A DNA stretch of 64,000 nt from WSZJ01 sp964590435 (GCA_964590435.1 CAZPWT010000060.1:62001-126000); one strand, 5' to 3'; numbered from the stretch's first letter, positions 8,231-16,975 are shown. The notes: generated by a model from the letters alone, not told the origin. Program-made: numbers and translations.

Positions 8231-8839
8231 TTTCCCGACGCTGATCTTCCCGTCCGCCATCAGCGGCGCCAGCGAGTCCGCCAGCTCCTTCTCGCGCGCC
8301 TGCTTCGCTTTCTTCCAGGCCTCGAAATCGGCCTCCGTCTTCTTCTCCGTCTCGTCCACCGCCGCCAGCTCCGCCTGCAGCTTCGCCCGCTTCTCCGCGA
8401 ATTCCTTCTTCGTCGCCGCAAGCCGCTGCACCAGGAACCGCTCGTAGGCGTCCAGCGCCTGGTCCTTCCGCACCGCGTCCGCCACGACCTCCTCCGACGG
8501 CACCCCGGCCGTGGCGAGCTCCGCGAGAAGCGCCTTCTGCCGGTTCTCGGGGGACATGTCCTTGTAGAGCGCCTTCGCCCCCAGGTCGCGGAACTTCTCG
8601 GCCGTCATCCCGTGCGCCGGCGGCTGGATCTTCGCCGCCGCGTAGACGTCCTCCGGCGTCGCCTGGAACCCCTTCGGCCCCGACACCACCTCCACCTTGG
8701 GCCCCGTCAGCTCCTGGATCGACACGACGCGCGTCTTCGTGACCAGGATCTCGGAGGGCGGCTTCTGGCCGGCGGCCACGTTGGAAGCGCTGGCGACGTA
8801 GAGGCCGGACTTTTCGAGGAGCTTGAAGAGGATCGACAT
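8228..8839 (-). CDS. Uncharacterised protein with C-terminal coiled coil, end of PspA/AAA module
   Basis: I do not recognise this 203-residue protein. It has no signal peptide or membrane segment. The first 75 residues look globular, including a hydrophobic ELTGPKVEVVSG stretch. Residues 125-190 are Lys/Glu/Ala-rich and strongly predicted to be coiled coil (KKEFAEKRAKLQAELAAVDETEKK). It lies 21 bp downstream of the AAA+ ATPase gene in the same orientation, so it is probably co-expressed. An adaptor or substrate of that ATPase is a reasonable guess. It is the last gene of the minus-strand module. Confidence 0.6.
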   Translation of the reverse strand: MSILFKLLEKSGLYVASASNVAAGQKPPSEILVTKTRVVSIQELTGPKVEVVSGPKGFQATPEDVYAAAKIQPPAHGMTAEKFRDLGAKALYKDMSPENRQKALLAELATAGVPSEEVVADAVRKDQALDAYERFLVQRLAATKKEFAEKRAKLQAELAAVDETEKKTEADFEAWKKAKQAREKELADSLAPLMADGKISVGK

Positions 8840-8860
8840 GGTTTTTCCCTTTCCTTCGGC

Positions 8861-10594
8861 CTACGACAAGGACAGCGCGAGTTCCGCGAGCCGCGCCTCG
8901 ATCTGTTCCGGGGACATCTTGCGGTAGCGTTCGGGGAGGAACTTGTCGTCGGTGCACTCCTTGACCGCGACGAGGTCCATGTACTCCATCTTGCGGGTGT
9001 GGGCCGACGGGCGGAAACCGCCGAGTTCGTCGCGGATCATCGCGGGGAGGCCCTTCTTGCGGTCCTCGTCGCCCGCAAGCTGCCAGCGGCGGTTGACGCG
9101 CACCAGCAGCGCCTCGAACTCGTTGCCGCCGATCTCGCCCATCTCCTTCGGCACCTTGGGGACGTCCTCCGGCTTGATGTCCATCTTGAGCTTGCGGCAC
9201 ATGATCTTGAACAGCGTGTTGCGCTGCTCGTCGGTCTGGGGAGGGAAGAGCGGGATGTGGACGTCGAGGCGCCCGGTGCGCTTGAGGTCGACCTCGAGGA
9301 GGTCGGGGCGGGAAGTGGCGAAGACCCAGAGGATCTTGCCGCGGTTGCGCGTGTCGGACATTTCCTTGGCGAGCATCGAGTAGACGCGCCCGCTCACGCC
9401 GCCGTCGTTGGAGTCGCTCTCGCGCTTGCCGGCGGCCTGGTCGGCCTCGTCGACGAACACCATGACCTGCCCGAGGGCGTGGAGGATGTTGAAGATCTTC
9501 TCGAGGTTGCCCTCGGTCGAACCCTGCCACTTGTCGCGGAAGTTCTTGAGCACGACGCACGGGATCCCGATCTCGCCCGCCCAGCAGAACGTGAGCCACG
9601 TCTTTCCCGTCCCGATGCGGCCGTTCATCAGGTAGCCCATCGGGATCGAGTCGAGCTTGCCGAGCCGCAGCAGCCGCGCGTCCTCCCGCAGCCACTTCCG
9701 CGCCTCGTCGTGCCCCGCGACGTCGTCGAGCGTGTTCGACACCTCGATGAAGTCGAGCAGGCCGTAGCACTCCTTCTCGATCATTTCCTTCTTCTTCTTG
9801 ATCAGGAACGGCGGGTCCACGCGCTGCCCGTTCCGCACAGCCTCCGTGATCATGTTCTGCACGTTCACGCGCGTCATGCCGATCAGCTTCTGCGCCAGCG
9901 CTTCCATCGGCACGTCGCACATCTTCTCGAACTCGGGAAGGGTCGTCTTGAGGTTGGCCAGGTACTGCCCGAGCTCGGCCTCGCCGGGGAGGGGGATCTG
10001 GATCTTGGCGCTGTGGGGGGACTGGGCGACCTGCTGGTTGATGTCGGCGAGGTTCTCGGCGATGAGGACGGTGCAGGCGTGCGAGCCCTGGATCTCCGGG
10101 TCCGCGGCCCACTCGAGGATGCGGATCAGCGGCTCCGCGAACGCGTTGGAAATCTGCAGCACCTCGCCGCGCGGCACCACGAACTGCGCCCAGTCGAGGA
10201 TCACCGCCACCTTCTGCTTGTTCAGCACCACGTGCACGTACCGGTCGATCAGCTCCAGCGCCGCCCGCGGGTCCCGCGGGATCAGCCCCGGGTTCGACCC
10301 GAACGACGTCTGGCTCCAGGTGTCCAGCCCCTTCAGCGTCGTCAGGAAGTTCTCCATCCCCTTCACCGGCCGGATCCCCGCCCCCCGGTTGTACGTCAGC
10401 ACCACGTCGTAGTTCTTGAACATGGTGTCGACGAGGAAGGGCTTGAGGCCGCCGAATCGCGCCTTGCCGTCCTCCTCGATGGAGACGAGGTCGTTGACGT
10501 TGCCGTGCAGGACGAACTGGGAGACGGTGCCGCCTTTGAAGATGCGGCGCATTTCTTCGGCCCAGGCGGGGATCTTGACGGGGGCTTCTGGCAT
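8861..10594 (-). CDS. AAA+ ATPase with degenerate N-terminal domain
   Basis: The 577-residue cytoplasmic protein has a classical AAA domain: Walker A GRIGTGKT (325-332), Walker B VMVFVDEAD (377-385), and a sensor and arginine-finger region (FATSRPDLLEVDLKRTGRLD). This resembles the FtsH/Vps4/Ycf46 classes. Residues 1-260 look like a decayed P-loop domain (AVILDWAQFVV) without a Walker A, as in Ycf46-type proteins. It is encoded with PspA, an ESCRT-III-fold protein, and ABC components. A remodelling role on PspA or membrane complexes, analogous to Vps4 acting on ESCRT-III, is inference. No protease domain is present. An inverted-repeat element lies immediately upstream. Confidence 0.8.
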   Translation of the reverse strand: MPEAPVKIPAWAEEMRRIFKGGTVSQFVLHGNVNDLVSIEEDGKARFGGLKPFLVDTMFKNYDVVLTYNRGAGIRPVKGMENFLTTLKGLDTWSQTSFGSNPGLIPRDPRAALELIDRYVHVVLNKQKVAVILDWAQFVVPRGEVLQISNAFAEPLIRILEWAADPEIQGSHACTVLIAENLADINQQVAQSPHSAKIQIPLPGEAELGQYLANLKTTLPEFEKMCDVPMEALAQKLIGMTRVNVQNMITEAVRNGQRVDPPFLIKKKKEMIEKECYGLLDFIEVSNTLDDVAGHDEARKWLREDARLLRLGKLDSIPMGYLMNGRIGTGKTWLTFCWAGEIGIPCVVLKNFRDKWQGSTEGNLEKIFNILHALGQVMVFVDEADQAAGKRESDSNDGGVSGRVYSMLAKEMSDTRNRGKILWVFATSRPDLLEVDLKRTGRLDVHIPLFPPQTDEQRNTLFKIMCRKLKMDIKPEDVPKVPKEMGEIGGNEFEALLVRVNRRWQLAGDEDRKKGLPAMIRDELGGFRPSAHTRKMEYMDLVAVKECTDDKFLPERYRKMSPEQIEARLAELALSLS

Positions 10595-10620
10595 CAGGGC
10601 GCCTTCCTTTGTGAGAGCTG

Positions 10621-10684
10621 TCGAGGGTCGAGAGTCGAGGGCGTCTGCCTCGCCCCTCGACGCTCAACCCTCGACTCTCGACGA
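10621..10684. repeat. Intergenic inverted array of TCGARRG heptads (copy A)
   Basis: Heptads TCGAGGG, TCGAGAG and TCGAGGG are followed by a core containing GGGCGTCTGCC and then by the reverse-complement heptads. Arms 10627-10641 and 10668-10682 are a perfect 15-bp inverted repeat. The element sits between the membrane coiled-coil gene and the AAA gene. Copy B is at 15131-15196. It could fold as a large hairpin in the operon mRNA. Confidence 0.8.
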
Positions 10685-10743
10685 TTTCCTCAGCGGCTCA
10701 AAACCTGGGTTAAATCCCTGGAACCGGCGGCGGGCCCGCCGCC

Positions 10744-11583
10744 TCACACCTTCAACCCCCCCGGCATTTCCATGTCCTCGATCCCGCCCAGGATCTCCTG
10801 GTTCGTTTTCATCCAGTCCTGCGTCTCCGTCAGCGTCCCCGCGATCGAGTCGATCTTCCCCGACAGGTGCCCGCCGTCCTTCGCCATCGCCGCTTCCTGC
10901 GCGATCAGCTCCACCTGGTTCTCGATCCGCTTGAGCTCCGCCTCGATGAACTCGAGCGCGTTCTTCGACTCGTCGAGGTTCACGAGGCGCTTCTTGAGGA
11001 TCTCCAGGTTCGACTCGACGGACTTGCGGAGGCGTTCCTTGGAAGGGTCGGCGAGCTGGGTGAGCTGTTCCTCGGAGCGCTTGATTTCGTCCTGGAGGTC
11101 CTCGCGGTTGGTGGTGCGGGCCTGGGTGAGGATGGTTTCGCGGGAGACGAGGAGCTTGAGGAAGATCCAGAGGAGGCGCTTGAGGCCGCCGACCTGGACT
11201 TCGCTCATGGCGCCGGGGGCGAGGGACTCGCTCATCTGGCGGATCTGGCCGCAGCGGATTTCGAGGTCGGCGTAGCGTTTGCGGGCGAGCCCGGGGACGC
11301 CCTGGAGCATCTGGGCGGCCTTGGCGGAGAAGTTGAAGTCGTCCTTGGCGCCGGCGGAGGCGTTGACGATGCGCTGGAAGCGTGGGTTATGGGCGAGCAG
11401 CATGATGAAGCCGAAATCGAGGCCTGCGCCGAGGAGCCAGAGGGCGGGGTGGACGAGGAAGCCTGCGATGCCGAAGCCGAGGAGGGCGAGCCAGTTCACG
11501 GGGATGCCGCCGAGGCCCGGGATGGGCCAGCGGACGTTGAAGGCGGCTTTGATGTAGCCCCAGAGCCCGATTTTCTCGGCCAT
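10744..11583 (-). CDS. Membrane-anchored coiled-coil protein of the PspA/ABC module
   Basis: I do not recognise this 279-residue protein. It has two adjacent hydrophobic segments (about 28-42 and 44-65: VNWLALLGFGIAGFLV and LWLLGAGLDFGFIMLLA). A long alpha-helical, coiled-coil region (about 90-265) follows, with many heptad-like Leu/Ile positions. It is presumably inner-membrane anchored with a cytoplasmic coiled coil. It lies 9 bp downstream of the ABC ATPase gene in the same orientation, so it belongs to the same operon. A scaffold between the ABC transporter, PspA and the AAA+ ATPase would fit. A perfect GC palindrome (10726-10743) directly follows its stop codon. Confidence 0.6.
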   Translation of the reverse strand: MAEKIGLWGYIKAAFNVRWPIPGLGGIPVNWLALLGFGIAGFLVHPALWLLGAGLDFGFIMLLAHNPRFQRIVNASAGAKDDFNFSAKAAQMLQGVPGLARKRYADLEIRCGQIRQMSESLAPGAMSEVQVGGLKRLLWIFLKLLVSRETILTQARTTNREDLQDEIKRSEEQLTQLADPSKERLRKSVESNLEILKKRLVNLDESKNALEFIEAELKRIENQVELIAQEAAMAKDGGHLSGKIDSIAGTLTETQDWMKTNQEILGGIEDMEMPGGLKV

Positions 11584-11592
11584 GGCGAGAGT

Positions 11593-12420
11593 TTACCCCG
11601 TGACCTTCTTGAATTCGTGGGCGACGGCCTCGAGGGCGGCCTTGAACTCGGGCTTTTCCTGGATCTCGAGGGGGTCGACGCCCTGGGACGGCGGGATGAG
11701 GTCCTTGACCTCGACGGCGATCGTGCCGGGGCCCTTGGTGAAGATCCAGACGCGGTCGCCGAGGTAGACGGCCTCGGTGATGGAGTGGGTGACGATGAAG
11801 ACGGTGGCGTGGATGTCGTTCCAGAGGTCGACGATGAGGCGCTGCATCCCGATGCGCGTGGGTTCGTCGAGGGCGGAGAAGGGCTCGTCCATGAGGATGA
11901 TGGACGGCTTGAGGATAAGGGTGCGGGCGATGGCGACGCGCTGCTGCATGCCGCCGGAGAGCTGCGACGGGTACTTGTACTCGTGGCCGGAGAGGCCGAC
12001 CTTCTTGATCATCTCCATCGCCATGTCGTTCATGGAGTCCTTCGTGAGGTCGAGCTCGCCGCGGTGGATATCGAGGCCGAAGGTCACGTTCTGGAGCACG
12101 GTGCGGTGCGGGAACGACGAGTAGCGCTGGAAGATCATCCCGCGGTCGCGACCCGGACCGCTCACGGGGACGCCGCGCACCAGGACCTCGCCGGTCGTCG
12201 GCGGGACGTACGCCGGAAAGCCCGCGATCAGGTTCAGGAGCGTCGACTTCCCGCACCCCGACGGCCCGACCAGCGCGATGAATTCGCCGCGCCCCGGCAG
12301 GTCGTCGATCCGGAAGTTCACGTGATGGATCGCCGTGTACGCCTTCGACGTCCCCTTGTTGAACGTCATCGAGACGTCGCCGCGGAATTCGACGACCGGC
12401 GGAAGGGCCGGGGTGTTCAT
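11593..12420 (-). CDS. ABC transporter ATPase, nitrate/sulfonate/taurine type
   Basis: The 275-residue ATPase carries Walker A GPSGCGKS (52-59), signature LSGGMQQRV (from 154), and DEPFSALD. This pattern is that of SsuB/TauB/NrtD ATPases. The ATG at 12418-12420 overlaps the permease stop by 4 bp, so the two are translationally coupled. With the permease and the OmpA-fused binding protein upstream it would make a complete importer-like system. The close linkage to PspA and an AAA+ protein suggests a role other than simple nutrient uptake; the substrate is unknown. Confidence 0.85.
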   Translation of the reverse strand: MNTPALPPVVEFRGDVSMTFNKGTSKAYTAIHHVNFRIDDLPGRGEFIALVGPSGCGKSTLLNLIAGFPAYVPPTTGEVLVRGVPVSGPGRDRGMIFQRYSSFPHRTVLQNVTFGLDIHRGELDLTKDSMNDMAMEMIKKVGLSGHEYKYPSQLSGGMQQRVAIARTLILKPSIILMDEPFSALDEPTRIGMQRLIVDLWNDIHATVFIVTHSITEAVYLGDRVWIFTKGPGTIAVEVKDLIPPSQGVDPLEIQEKPEFKAALEAVAHEFKKVTG

Positions 12421-13235
12421 CGCGCCGCCTTCCAGGGGAACATCTGTCTCCCCACCCACGCAAACCCCTTGTCGATCAGGAACCCGATCGCCACGATCAG
12501 CAGCACCACGAAGTAGACCGTCTCCGGCTTCCCGCGCCGCTGCGCCACCTGGATCATTGCCCCCAGCCCCTTCTGCATGTCCACGATCTCGGCGAGCATG
12601 ATGTAGGTCCAGCCCACGCCGAACGCGAGCCGCATCGCGTCCCAGATCTCCACCGCCGCGATCGGGATCATGACCCGCGTGACGATGTGCCGCTTCGTCG
12701 CCCCCAGCGTGTACGCCGTCTGCAGGTACACGTCGTCCACCTGCTCGACGCTCTTCACCACCAGCGGCAGCAGGTAGAACGTGCCGGCGATCGCGAGAAA
12801 GTAGACCTTCTGTTCCTCCTCGGTCCCCCAGAACAGGATCGTGAGCGGCACGAGGGCTGCGATCGGGACGTAGCCGCCGACGACGGACATGGGGCGGAAG
12901 AGCGCGCCGACGCGGGTGAAGGCTCCCATGCCGATGCCGAGGGGGATGCTGACGAGGAGGGCCACGCCGAAACCGAGGCCGACGCGCTGGAGGCTTGCGC
13001 CGATTTCCTTGTACACGTTCCGCGTGTCCTGCTTCCCGAGCAGCTTTACGCCTTCCCGCGCGACCTCCTCGGGCTGGGGCATCATCGCCCCGCCCTTGCG
13101 CTCCTCGGGCGCCCCGCGGGTCCGCCACGTCCACCACCCGAGGATCACGACGAACGGGATCAGCCCCAGCACGACCGCCCACAGAGGGGCCAGCGGCGTG
13201 CGGATCGCGAAGAAGCGGTTGATCAGGCCCTTCAT
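12417..13235 (-). CDS. ABC transporter permease, SsuC/TauC-like
   Basis: The 272-residue membrane protein has a first transmembrane helix at about 17-38. A soluble stretch of about 50 residues follows, and then the BPD_transp_1 fold of five helices. An EAA-type loop is visible (LGATKRHIVTRVMIPIAAVEIWDAMRLAFG), where the ATPase docks. The inserted segment between helices 1 and 2 (residues 40-80, RGAPEERKGG and onward) is longer than in SsuC/TauC and may face the periplasm. It is coupled to the ATPase by an ATGA overlap and lies 55 bp downstream of the OmpA-fused binding-protein gene. Confidence 0.85.
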   Translation of the reverse strand: MKGLINRFFAIRTPLAPLWAVVLGLIPFVVILGWWTWRTRGAPEERKGGAMMPQPEEVAREGVKLLGKQDTRNVYKEIGASLQRVGLGFGVALLVSIPLGIGMGAFTRVGALFRPMSVVGGYVPIAALVPLTILFWGTEEEQKVYFLAIAGTFYLLPLVVKSVEQVDDVYLQTAYTLGATKRHIVTRVMIPIAAVEIWDAMRLAFGVGWTYIMLAEIVDMQKGLGAMIQVAQRRGKPETVYFVVLLIVAIGFLIDKGFAWVGRQMFPWKAAR

Positions 13236-13290
13236 GGCGTGATCCCTATCTCCCGCCCGGAGCAGGAATCACGCCGCCGGGGGAGCTCAC

Positions 13291-15057
13291 CTATTTCTGC
13301 TCCGGCTGCAGGATCAGGATCTCGACGCGGCGGTTCTTGGACTGGTCGAAGGGATGCTCGGGATCGGCGGGCTGGTCCCAGCCGGCGCCTTCGACGACGA
13401 ACTTCTCGGCGGGGAAGATGTCCTTGTACTTCTTCACGAGGGCGGCCTTGACGGCCTCGGCGCGGCGGCGGGAGAGGTCCTTGACCATGCCCGCGTCGAC
13501 CTTGCCCTTCATGGAGGAGTCGGTGTGGCCGACGATCTTGACGTAGGCGGCGGCGAACTTCCCGGAGAGTTCGGAGACCTTCTTGAGGGTCTCGTCGACG
13601 AGGGGGTCGTAGAGCTTGTCCTCGATCACGTTGCCGTACTCGTCGCGGGCCTTCTCGTAGAGGTTGTCGGAATTGGGGAAGAAGTTGATGCGGATCGTGT
13701 TGGTGAGGATCGTCGCCTCGGCGCCGCCGCCGCCGGTGGAGACGCGCGGTGCGAACGCGGACTTGTACTCGTCGACGTCCTTGTCGAACGTCTTGGCGGC
13801 GTTGATCTGGTCGAGGACGGAGAAGTCCATGACTTGGTCGAAGTTCGCCGGGTTGTCGACGATCCCGAGCTTGCGGTAGACGTACTTGACCGAGTTCCAC
13901 GTCGCCTCGAAGTTCGTCGGGTTGTTCTGGTTCTTGAAGAACTGCCAGTTCTCCGCGAAGTTCGTGACGTGGGCGTCGTACTGCATCTTGGAGACGTCCT
14001 CGGCGGTCATGCCGTAGAGGTCCGCCATCCACTTGAACGCATTGGCCTGGTCGTCACGGGCGATCTTCATCCCGTGGAAGATGCCCTCGACGAGCCCCTT
14101 GACGATCTCGGGATGGTCCTTGGCAAAGTCGGCGCGCACGGCCCAGACGTCCGCGATGAGCTTGTTCGCGTCCGCCGTCGTCGACAGCAGGTGCGTCCCC
14201 TTCACGCGCTCCGGGATGTTGTAGATGTCCGGGGCCCACGACACGCACGCGTCGATCTTCGGGTCGTTCACGAACGCCGCGGACGCCTCGAACGCCGTGT
14301 TGGTGTACTTGGAGACGACGTCGGAGGGCGACAGGCCGCCGTACAGGAGAAGCGCGTTGATGTAGTACTGCGACGGGGAGTTCTGCGCGTACACGATCGT
14401 CTTCCCCTTGAGGTCCTTCACCGACTTGATCGCGTCACGGACCACGATGCCGTCGCCGCCGTTCGACCAGTCGATCTGCTGGAAGATGCGGGGCGCGGTG
14501 CGGGAGTCCTTCATGAGGGATTCGCTGAAGAGCACCATCATGTCGAGGGTGCCCCAGAGGACGGGATAGTCGCCGGCGGCATAGCCGTCGCGGCAGACGA
14601 CGGGGTCGTCGACGAGGACGAGTTCGACTTTGAAGCCGTACTTCTTGAAGAAGACGGACTCCTCGTTCGGCTTGGTGCCGTGGTTGGCGGCGATGATGGG
14701 AAGCCAGCCGATCCAGACGTTGATGGGGAACTTGAAGGTCTTGTTGGCGGCGTCCCACTTGTAGCCGGAGACGGCGCCGGGCTTGACCTGGGGGAGGCGC
14801 GCGGCGGGGACGTAGGCGTACTCCTTGACCGTCGTGACGCCGGTGTAGTCCGGCGCCTCGGGGCCCTTGGGATCATCGGTCTTCTTGAACCCGGTGATCT
14901 TGTTCTTGTCTTCCTCGGTCGCCTTCGCGGATTCCTTCGGCTTGCCCTTGTCCTTCGAGAGCATGTACCCGGCGATGCCCACCATGCCGAGCACGACGAG
15001 GGCGACGACGACCTTGCCGAGGCCGGTCAGGCCTGTCTGGGCGGGGACTTGAGCCAT
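13291..15057 (-). CDS. Membrane-anchored ABC substrate-binding protein fused to an OmpA-like domain
   Basis: This 588-residue fusion starts with an uncleaved hydrophobic anchor (about 11-33, GKVVVALVVLGMVGIAGYML) and a Lys/Glu-rich linker. It continues with an NMT1/SsuA-type periplasmic binding domain (about 105-400, including FKFPINVWIGWLPIIAANHG and the GKTIVYAQNSPSQYYINALL segment). The C-terminus is an OmpA peptidoglycan-binding domain (about 455-588): IRINFFPNSDNL, VKIVGHTDSSM, LSRRRAEAVKAAL, NRRVEILI. The binding protein is thus tethered to both the inner membrane and the cell wall, unlike a diffusing receptor. A strong Shine-Dalgarno (AGGAGG) precedes the ATG. Sensing of envelope state or a tethered uptake system are both possible. 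Confidence 0.85.
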   Translation of the reverse strand: MAQVPAQTGLTGLGKVVVALVVLGMVGIAGYMLSKDKGKPKESAKATEEDKNKITGFKKTDDPKGPEAPDYTGVTTVKEYAYVPAARLPQVKPGAVSGYKWDAANKTFKFPINVWIGWLPIIAANHGTKPNEESVFFKKYGFKVELVLVDDPVVCRDGYAAGDYPVLWGTLDMMVLFSESLMKDSRTAPRIFQQIDWSNGGDGIVVRDAIKSVKDLKGKTIVYAQNSPSQYYINALLLYGGLSPSDVVSKYTNTAFEASAAFVNDPKIDACVSWAPDIYNIPERVKGTHLLSTTADANKLIADVWAVRADFAKDHPEIVKGLVEGIFHGMKIARDDQANAFKWMADLYGMTAEDVSKMQYDAHVTNFAENWQFFKNQNNPTNFEATWNSVKYVYRKLGIVDNPANFDQVMDFSVLDQINAAKTFDKDVDEYKSAFAPRVSTGGGGAEATILTNTIRINFFPNSDNLYEKARDEYGNVIEDKLYDPLVDETLKKVSELSGKFAAAYVKIVGHTDSSMKGKVDAGMVKDLSRRRAEAVKAALVKKYKDIFPAEKFVVEGAGWDQPADPEHPFDQSKNRRVEILILQPEQK

Positions 15058-15130
15058 AGTGCGTGCCTCCTGTGCTTTCGTGAGGATGCGGCGGTAGTGG
15101 GTGGGGGAGCGGCGGCCGCGAGGGGTACGG

Positions 15131-15196
15131 CGTCGAAGGTCGAAGGTCGAAGGTTAGGGCCTCTGCCAACGGACCTTCGACTTTCGACCTTCGACG
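15131..15196. repeat. Intergenic inverted array of TCGARRG heptads (copy B)
   Basis: Three TCGAAGG heptads (within 15131-15153) are followed by a core containing GGGCCTCTGCC and by a right arm (15174-15196). The arms are 23 bp long with one mismatch. The architecture and core (GGGCSTCTGCC) match copy A at 10621-10684, although the heptads differ. The element lies between pspA and the OmpA-fusion gene. Confidence 0.85.
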
Positions 15197-15256
15197 TCGT
15201 TGCCCGACGCCAGCTTCTCCCCAACCCGCCCCGCCGTTATCAATTCCAGCCTTGTC

Positions 15257-16003
15257 CTACGCCTTCACCTGCTCGCCCGGCCCCAGGTCCTTCGAGGCCG
15301 CCGCTTCGTCCGATTTCGCCGCCGCATTCGGCAGCCCCATCGACGCCGAGAACTCCGCCAGCGCCTGCGCCTCCAGCGCCTTCTGCTCCTCTTCCTTCAC
15401 CACCCACCCGCCACCCTTCATCGAATCCTGCGCCACGCGCGCCTTGCCGCTCGCATCCGCGATCCGTTCGTCGAGATTCGATTCCAGCCGGTCCAGGTTC
15501 GCGCCGCTCCCGGAGAGGTTGAACGCCGTCGAGCTCGCCATCTCCGCCAGCTTCGCCTGCGCCTCCGCCATCTCCGCCTTCGAGAGCTTCTGCTTGATCA
15601 TCTCGATCTTGCGCTGCGCCTCGCGGACGTATACGTCCCGCTGGCGGTTCAGGTTCTGGTACATCTCCTCCGACGACTTCAACTGCGCCTCGTTCTCCGT
15701 CAGGTCGCTCTTCATCTGCTTCGCCTGCAACGCCGCGCGGCCCGCCTCCTCCATGTTCTTCGCGGCCATGTTCGCCGTCACCCGCGCCGTCAGGTTGTCC
15801 AGCTGCTTCTTCTGCGACGCAATCTGCCCCTTCAGCCGCTCCACCATCCCCGCCTGCTTCGCAAGGTTGGTGTTGTACTGGCCGACCGCCTCCTGGAAGG
15901 CGAGCATCTCCGCTTCCAGCATCGCCCGCGGATTCGCCTTCTCCAGGCCGCTCACGAACAGCCCGAAGAACCCCTTCACCAGATTGATGAGCCGTCCGAA
16001 CAT
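15257..16003 (-). CDS. pspA: PspA/IM30 (ESCRT-III superfamily) membrane-stress protein
   Basis: The 248-residue protein has the PspA/Vipp1 pattern. An amphipathic N-terminal helix (MFGRLINLVKGFFGLFVSGLE) and the AMLEAEM start of the helical hairpin precede a long coiled coil to about residue 190, ending in an Ala/Glu-rich tail. Family members bind stressed inner membranes and form ESCRT-III-like polymers. It is the first gene of a minus-strand cluster with ABC components, an OmpA fusion and an AAA+ ATPase. No pspB, pspC or pspF homologues are present, so regulation differs from the enterobacterial system. The start ATG is placed at the amphipathic helix. Confidence 0.88.
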   Translation of the reverse strand: MFGRLINLVKGFFGLFVSGLEKANPRAMLEAEMLAFQEAVGQYNTNLAKQAGMVERLKGQIASQKKQLDNLTARVTANMAAKNMEEAGRAALQAKQMKSDLTENEAQLKSSEEMYQNLNRQRDVYVREAQRKIEMIKQKLSKAEMAEAQAKLAEMASSTAFNLSGSGANLDRLESNLDERIADASGKARVAQDSMKGGGWVVKEEEQKALEAQALAEFSASMGLPNAAAKSDEAAASKDLGPGEQVKA

Positions 16004-16192
16004 GGGCGTCTCCCGAATGGTTTCACGACGAAGACTCAATTCGCGTGCCCGGAAGGACTTGGGCAGCGCCGGGGGAAGTGCAGCGGCCGTCGGACCAAAA
16101 TGCACGACGGGTCGCAACCCTGCCCCCGAGAAGGGGGTAAGATTAGCCGCAAGGAAGAGGTCTCTGCACGGGTTTTCTGAGAGGGAAGAGGC

Positions 16193-16975
16193 ATGAGGAC
16201 GATCGCGGCGGTGATGCTGGCGGCGGTGTCGGCGTTTGCGGGGAAGCTGGACGCGAACGTGGTGGCGCGGGACTACGCGGCGGTGCAGAAGGCGGCGCAG
16301 GCGAACGCGGACCTGGGGGAGGGGGCGCTGAAAGGGGACGAGCTGCTGGACCTTTATGTCCAGACGGCGCTGGCGGAGGCGGAGAAGGGGATCGCGGCGG
16401 GCGGCGCGCCGGATGTCGAGGTGCGGGGCGCGCTTGGGGCGCTCGGGCTGTTCCTGGACGACGGGAATTTCCGCGCCGGGATCGTCGGCAAGTCATTTGC
16501 GGGCATGGAGACCGACGAGCAGGAGGCGGCGACGGTGAAGTGCCGCGGCACACCGACGTGCGTCGGCCGGGCGGATTCGGCGCTTCATTTTGTGCTCTCC
16601 GCTGCGATCGTCGCGGCGATGGGCGAGGGTTCGGCGCGGGCGGCGGGAATGCTCAAGGAAATGAAGGATATGCACGAGCTGGACAACGGGAATGGAAGCG
16701 GCTTTTCGTTCGCGGATCTCGCCGCCGACGAGGCGGGGATCGAGTTCGCGAAGTGGTTGCTGAAGGACCCGAAGGCGAATCTCAAGAAGGCGGCGGCGAA
16801 GTTCAGCCAGAAGTCGTGCTTCCCGTCGCTCGAGGGGCTTCCGGAGGGGCTGCGGACGGACGAGTTCGACGACAAGTACGGCCCTGTCGGCAGCGAGAAC
16901 TACAACAAGGTGTGGAAGACGGTCGAGGAGCGGATCGCCGCGCTGTCGCTCTACGCGGCCGAGGAGAAAAAATGA
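16193..16975 (+). CDS. Uncharacterised secreted protein
   Basis: I do not recognise this 260-residue protein. A short signal peptide (MRTIAAVMLAAVSAFAGK) suggests export. The mature part is alpha-helical, with two close cysteines (KCRGTPTCVGRAD, about residues 116-122) and a third near residue 211, which may form disulfides. It overlaps the next gene by 4 bp (ATGA), so the two are co-translated. GGAAGAGG, which ends 55 bp downstream of a TAAGAT hexamer, may be part of its translation start region. No catalytic motif is evident. Confidence 0.6.
   Translation: MRTIAAVMLAAVSAFAGKLDANVVARDYAAVQKAAQANADLGEGALKGDELLDLYVQTALAEAEKGIAAGGAPDVEVRGALGALGLFLDDGNFRAGIVGKSFAGMETDEQEAATVKCRGTPTCVGRADSALHFVLSAAIVAAMGEGSARAAGMLKEMKDMHELDNGNGSGFSFADLAADEAGIEFAKWLLKDPKANLKKAAAKFSQKSCFPSLEGLPEGLRTDEFDDKYGPVGSENYNKVWKTVEERIAALSLYAAEEKK

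Noticed and set aside
10726..10743. GC palindrome after the membrane coiled-coil gene as a terminator
   Set aside because: It has no loop and no T-tract, and downstream genes appear to belong to the same operon.
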